A stretch of 7,239 nucleotides of DNA from an uncultured Caulobacteraceae bacterium (GTDB lineage: Bacteria; Pseudomonadota; Alphaproteobacteria; Caulobacterales; Caulobacteraceae): assembly GCA_946480495.1 (NCBI GenBank), contig CAMLKO010000052.1, positions 1 to 7,239 of the forward strand. Direction: 5' to 3'. Positions 5,889-7,239 of the stretch are shown here, piece by piece; the stretch's first letter is position 1, and every line of letters starts with the position of its first letter. Both the position numbers and the translations under genes were made by a program. The notes under the pieces were generated by a model that was not told the origin of the DNA, did no database searches, and was given only the letters and a program-made list of their open reading frames with translations.

Positions 5889-6458
5889 ATGACTTCGTTT
5901 GCGGTCTTCGACACGGCGCTCGGCTGGTGCGCGCTTGCCTGGAGCGAGGCGGGGGTCGTGCGCGGGTGGTTGCCGATGGCCGACGAGGCGGCGATCCGGG
6001 CGTCCGTGGCGCGGCGTTGTCCGGGGGCGGTGGAGGCCGAGCCGTCCGGGTTTGCAGCCGAGGCTATCGCGGGCGTGAAGGCGCTGATGGCGGACGGCGC
6101 GACGGACCTGTCGCACATTTCGCTCGACCTCGCCGACATCCCGCCGCTGCACCGGCGCATCTACGAGATCGCCCGCGCGATTCCGCCCGGCGAGGTGCTG
6201 ACCTACGGCGAGGTGGCCGAGCGGGCAGGCGACAAGAACCTCGCGCGTGAGGTCGGCCGGGCGCTGGGGCTCAATCCCTTCCCACCCATCGTGCCCTGCC
6301 ACCGCATCCTGGCGGCCAGCGGCAGGACCGGCGGCTTCTCCGCGCCGGGCGGGGTCGAAACCAAGATGCGGCTGCTGAACGTGGAGCGAGCGCGCGGGAC
6401 CAGTCGCGCGCCCTCCCTGTTCGACGATCTGCCTTTGGCGGCCGCGCCTAGGCGTTGA
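5889..6458 (+). CDS. ogt: Methylated-DNA--protein-cysteine S-methyltransferase (O6-alkylguanine repair), 189 aa
   Basis: Suicide repair enzyme that takes the alkyl group from O6-alkylguanine or O4-alkylthymine in DNA onto its own cysteine. The C-terminal catalytic domain is clear: IPPLHRRIYEIARAIPPGEV (84-103), LTYGEVAERAG (the DNA-binding helix region, 104-114), then Arg120 (the arginine finger by its 17-residue spacing to the cysteine), Asn129 and PCHR with nucleophile Cys137. Glu166 in NVE matches the catalytic-network Glu. The N-terminal half is the usual poorly conserved alpha/beta domain. No AraC-type Ada domain is present, so it is Ogt-like. The C-terminal tail after 166 (with SLFDDLP) is slightly long. 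ATG 5889 was chosen; an in-frame GTG at 5874 is possible and neither has a clear ribosome binding site. It is divergent from aroK and overlaps the 3' end of the carotenoid-oxygenase gene by 11 bases. Confidence 0.93.
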   Translation: MTSFAVFDTALGWCALAWSEAGVVRGWLPMADEAAIRASVARRCPGAVEAEPSGFAAEAIAGVKALMADGATDLSHISLDLADIPPLHRRIYEIARAIPPGEVLTYGEVAERAGDKNLAREVGRALGLNPFPPIVPCHRILAASGRTGGFSAPGGVETKMRLLNVERARGTSRAPSLFDDLPLAAAPRR

Positions 6459-7239
6459 CCCAGTTGCCGTGGAAGCCGAACGGCATCCGGCGCGGCATGC
6501 GGGCCGTGGCGATGGGACCCGCGGCCATGTCCTGGGCCTCGAACACCATGAACTCGCTGACGTCATCGGCGCCGCGATAGGCGACCGCGGTCACCCAGCC
6601 GTCGCCCTCGGCGGCGTCGGCCGAGCGGGGGACGAAGACCGGCTCGGACACGGCGTCGCCCTCGGGCAGGACGTAGGTTTCGCGGCGGCCGCTGGCGAGA
6701 TCGATGTGAGCCAACGTATTGAACTCCACCTTGCCGGTGCGCGTCTGGGCGGCGAACCAGCCGTGGCGGTAGGGCAGGCCGGCCAGCCGTTCGTCGAAGC
6801 GGGGGAATTCGCCGGGGAGGTCGTCCAGCGGTTCCTCGCGGATGGTGTCGGTGGCGCCCGACAGGTCGAAGATCCAGCGCACGAGATAGGCGCCGACATT
6901 CTCGCCGCGCGTGCCGTCGGCGTTGGGGAAGAGCGGCGCGCGCTCGTACTTCATGACGTCGGCGTAAATCTTCCCGTCGGCCTCGTAGGCGTTCATCGGG
7001 TGGAAGACGTAGGACGGGTCGGTCGAGAACCAGCGCAGGCTGGACACGCCCTCGGCCCGGCTCATCACCGCCACCATCGCCGGCTTCTCCGGCTCCCAGG
7101 CGAACGGCGGTCCGCCGGTCATCGCCCGCTGCAGGTCGCCCGACAGCGGCAGCACCGGGATCAACACATGGTTCTTCGTGACCATGAAGTCGTGGATCAT
7201 CGAGCAGTAGGGCGCCTCGAAATCCTCGCGCCGGGTCAG
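6448..7239 (-). CDS. Carotenoid oxygenase family protein (5' partial, C-terminal 263 residues)
   Basis: Member of the RPE65 / carotenoid cleavage dioxygenase / lignostilbene dioxygenase family, non-haem Fe(II) enzymes that split a double bond of carotenoids, apocarotenoids or stilbenes with O2. The frame is open at the window end, so the N-terminal part, with the first iron-binding histidine, lies outside. Of the family's four histidine ligands three are visible: His16 in APYCSMIHDF, His80 in FHPMNAYE and His257 in GFHGNW near the C-terminus (fragment numbering). The ATG at 7200 is the Met just before IHDF and is internal, not the start. WFAAQTRTGKVEFNTLAHIDLASG and the EPVFVPR segment fit the blades of the seven-bladed propeller. 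The stop (TAG at 6450-6448) is convergent with the alkyltransferase gene. The substrate cannot be told from this part. Confidence 0.93.
   Translation of the reverse strand: MTRREDFEAPYCSMIHDFMVTKNHVLIPVLPLSGDLQRAMTGGPPFAWEPEKPAMVAVMSRAEGVSSLRWFSTDPSYVFHPMNAYEADGKIYADVMKYERAPLFPNADGTRGENVGAYLVRWIFDLSGATDTIREEPLDDLPGEFPRFDERLAGLPYRHGWFAAQTRTGKVEFNTLAHIDLASGRRETYVLPEGDAVSEPVFVPRSADAAEGDGWVTAVAYRGADDVSEFMVFEAQDMAAGPIATARMPRRMPFGFHGNWVNA

Noticed and set aside
1971..7239. A terpenoid/carotenoid-processing cluster combining the MpaB-like and carotenoid-oxygenase genes
   Set aside because: The two oxygenase-type genes are more than 3.5 kb apart on opposite strands, separated by the aro operon and a repair gene, and no isoprenoid biosynthesis gene is present.

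Overview
The window is high-GC DNA (roughly 70% by eye across most genes) with six protein genes I can name by family, one small unnamed gene, and one gap over 300 bases. Gene content, the aroK-aroB-CNNM/CBS order, a TonB-dependent-receptor outer-membrane protein and TTAA-type motifs fit an alphaproteobacterium, most likely Caulobacterales (Caulobacter / Phenylobacterium / Brevundimonas type). That placement is inferred; there is no rRNA or other marker here.

Layout. (1) 3-1280 (+): the 3' end of a large outer-membrane gene. Its first ~57 visible codons look like the last strands of a TonB-dependent receptor, and the frame then runs on without a break into a ~368-residue second barrel-like domain resembling the Lpg1974 / Legionella MOMP-like family. 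A strong hairpin terminator follows. (2) 1357-1762: a non-coding stretch holding a REP-like palindrome and a CtrA-box-like site. (3) 1763-1939 (+): a 58-codon small gene with a good Shine-Dalgarno. (4) 1971-2882 (+): an MpaB/DUF2236-type haem oxygenase-like protein. It meets the next gene tail to tail, and the two stop codons share one CTAG. (5) 5819-2879 (-): a tightly coupled operon aroK-aroB-CNNM/CBS transporter, joined by 4-base ATGA and GTGA overlaps. (6) 5889-6458 (+): an O6-alkylguanine-DNA alkyltransferase, divergent from aroK across a 69-bp gap. (7) 7239-6448 (-): the C-terminal part of a carotenoid-oxygenase-family protein, whose 3' end overlaps the alkyltransferase gene by 11 bases.

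How they work together. AroK and AroB catalyse two non-consecutive steps of the shikimate pathway and are co-translated with a membrane transporter of the CorB/CNNM type, a common alphaproteobacterial arrangement. The other genes look independent: DNA alkylation repair, two unrelated oxygenase families, and an outer-membrane receptor/porin. I see no phage, IS, CRISPR or defence module. The most unusual item is the apparent fusion of a TonB-dependent receptor end to a second outer-membrane barrel.
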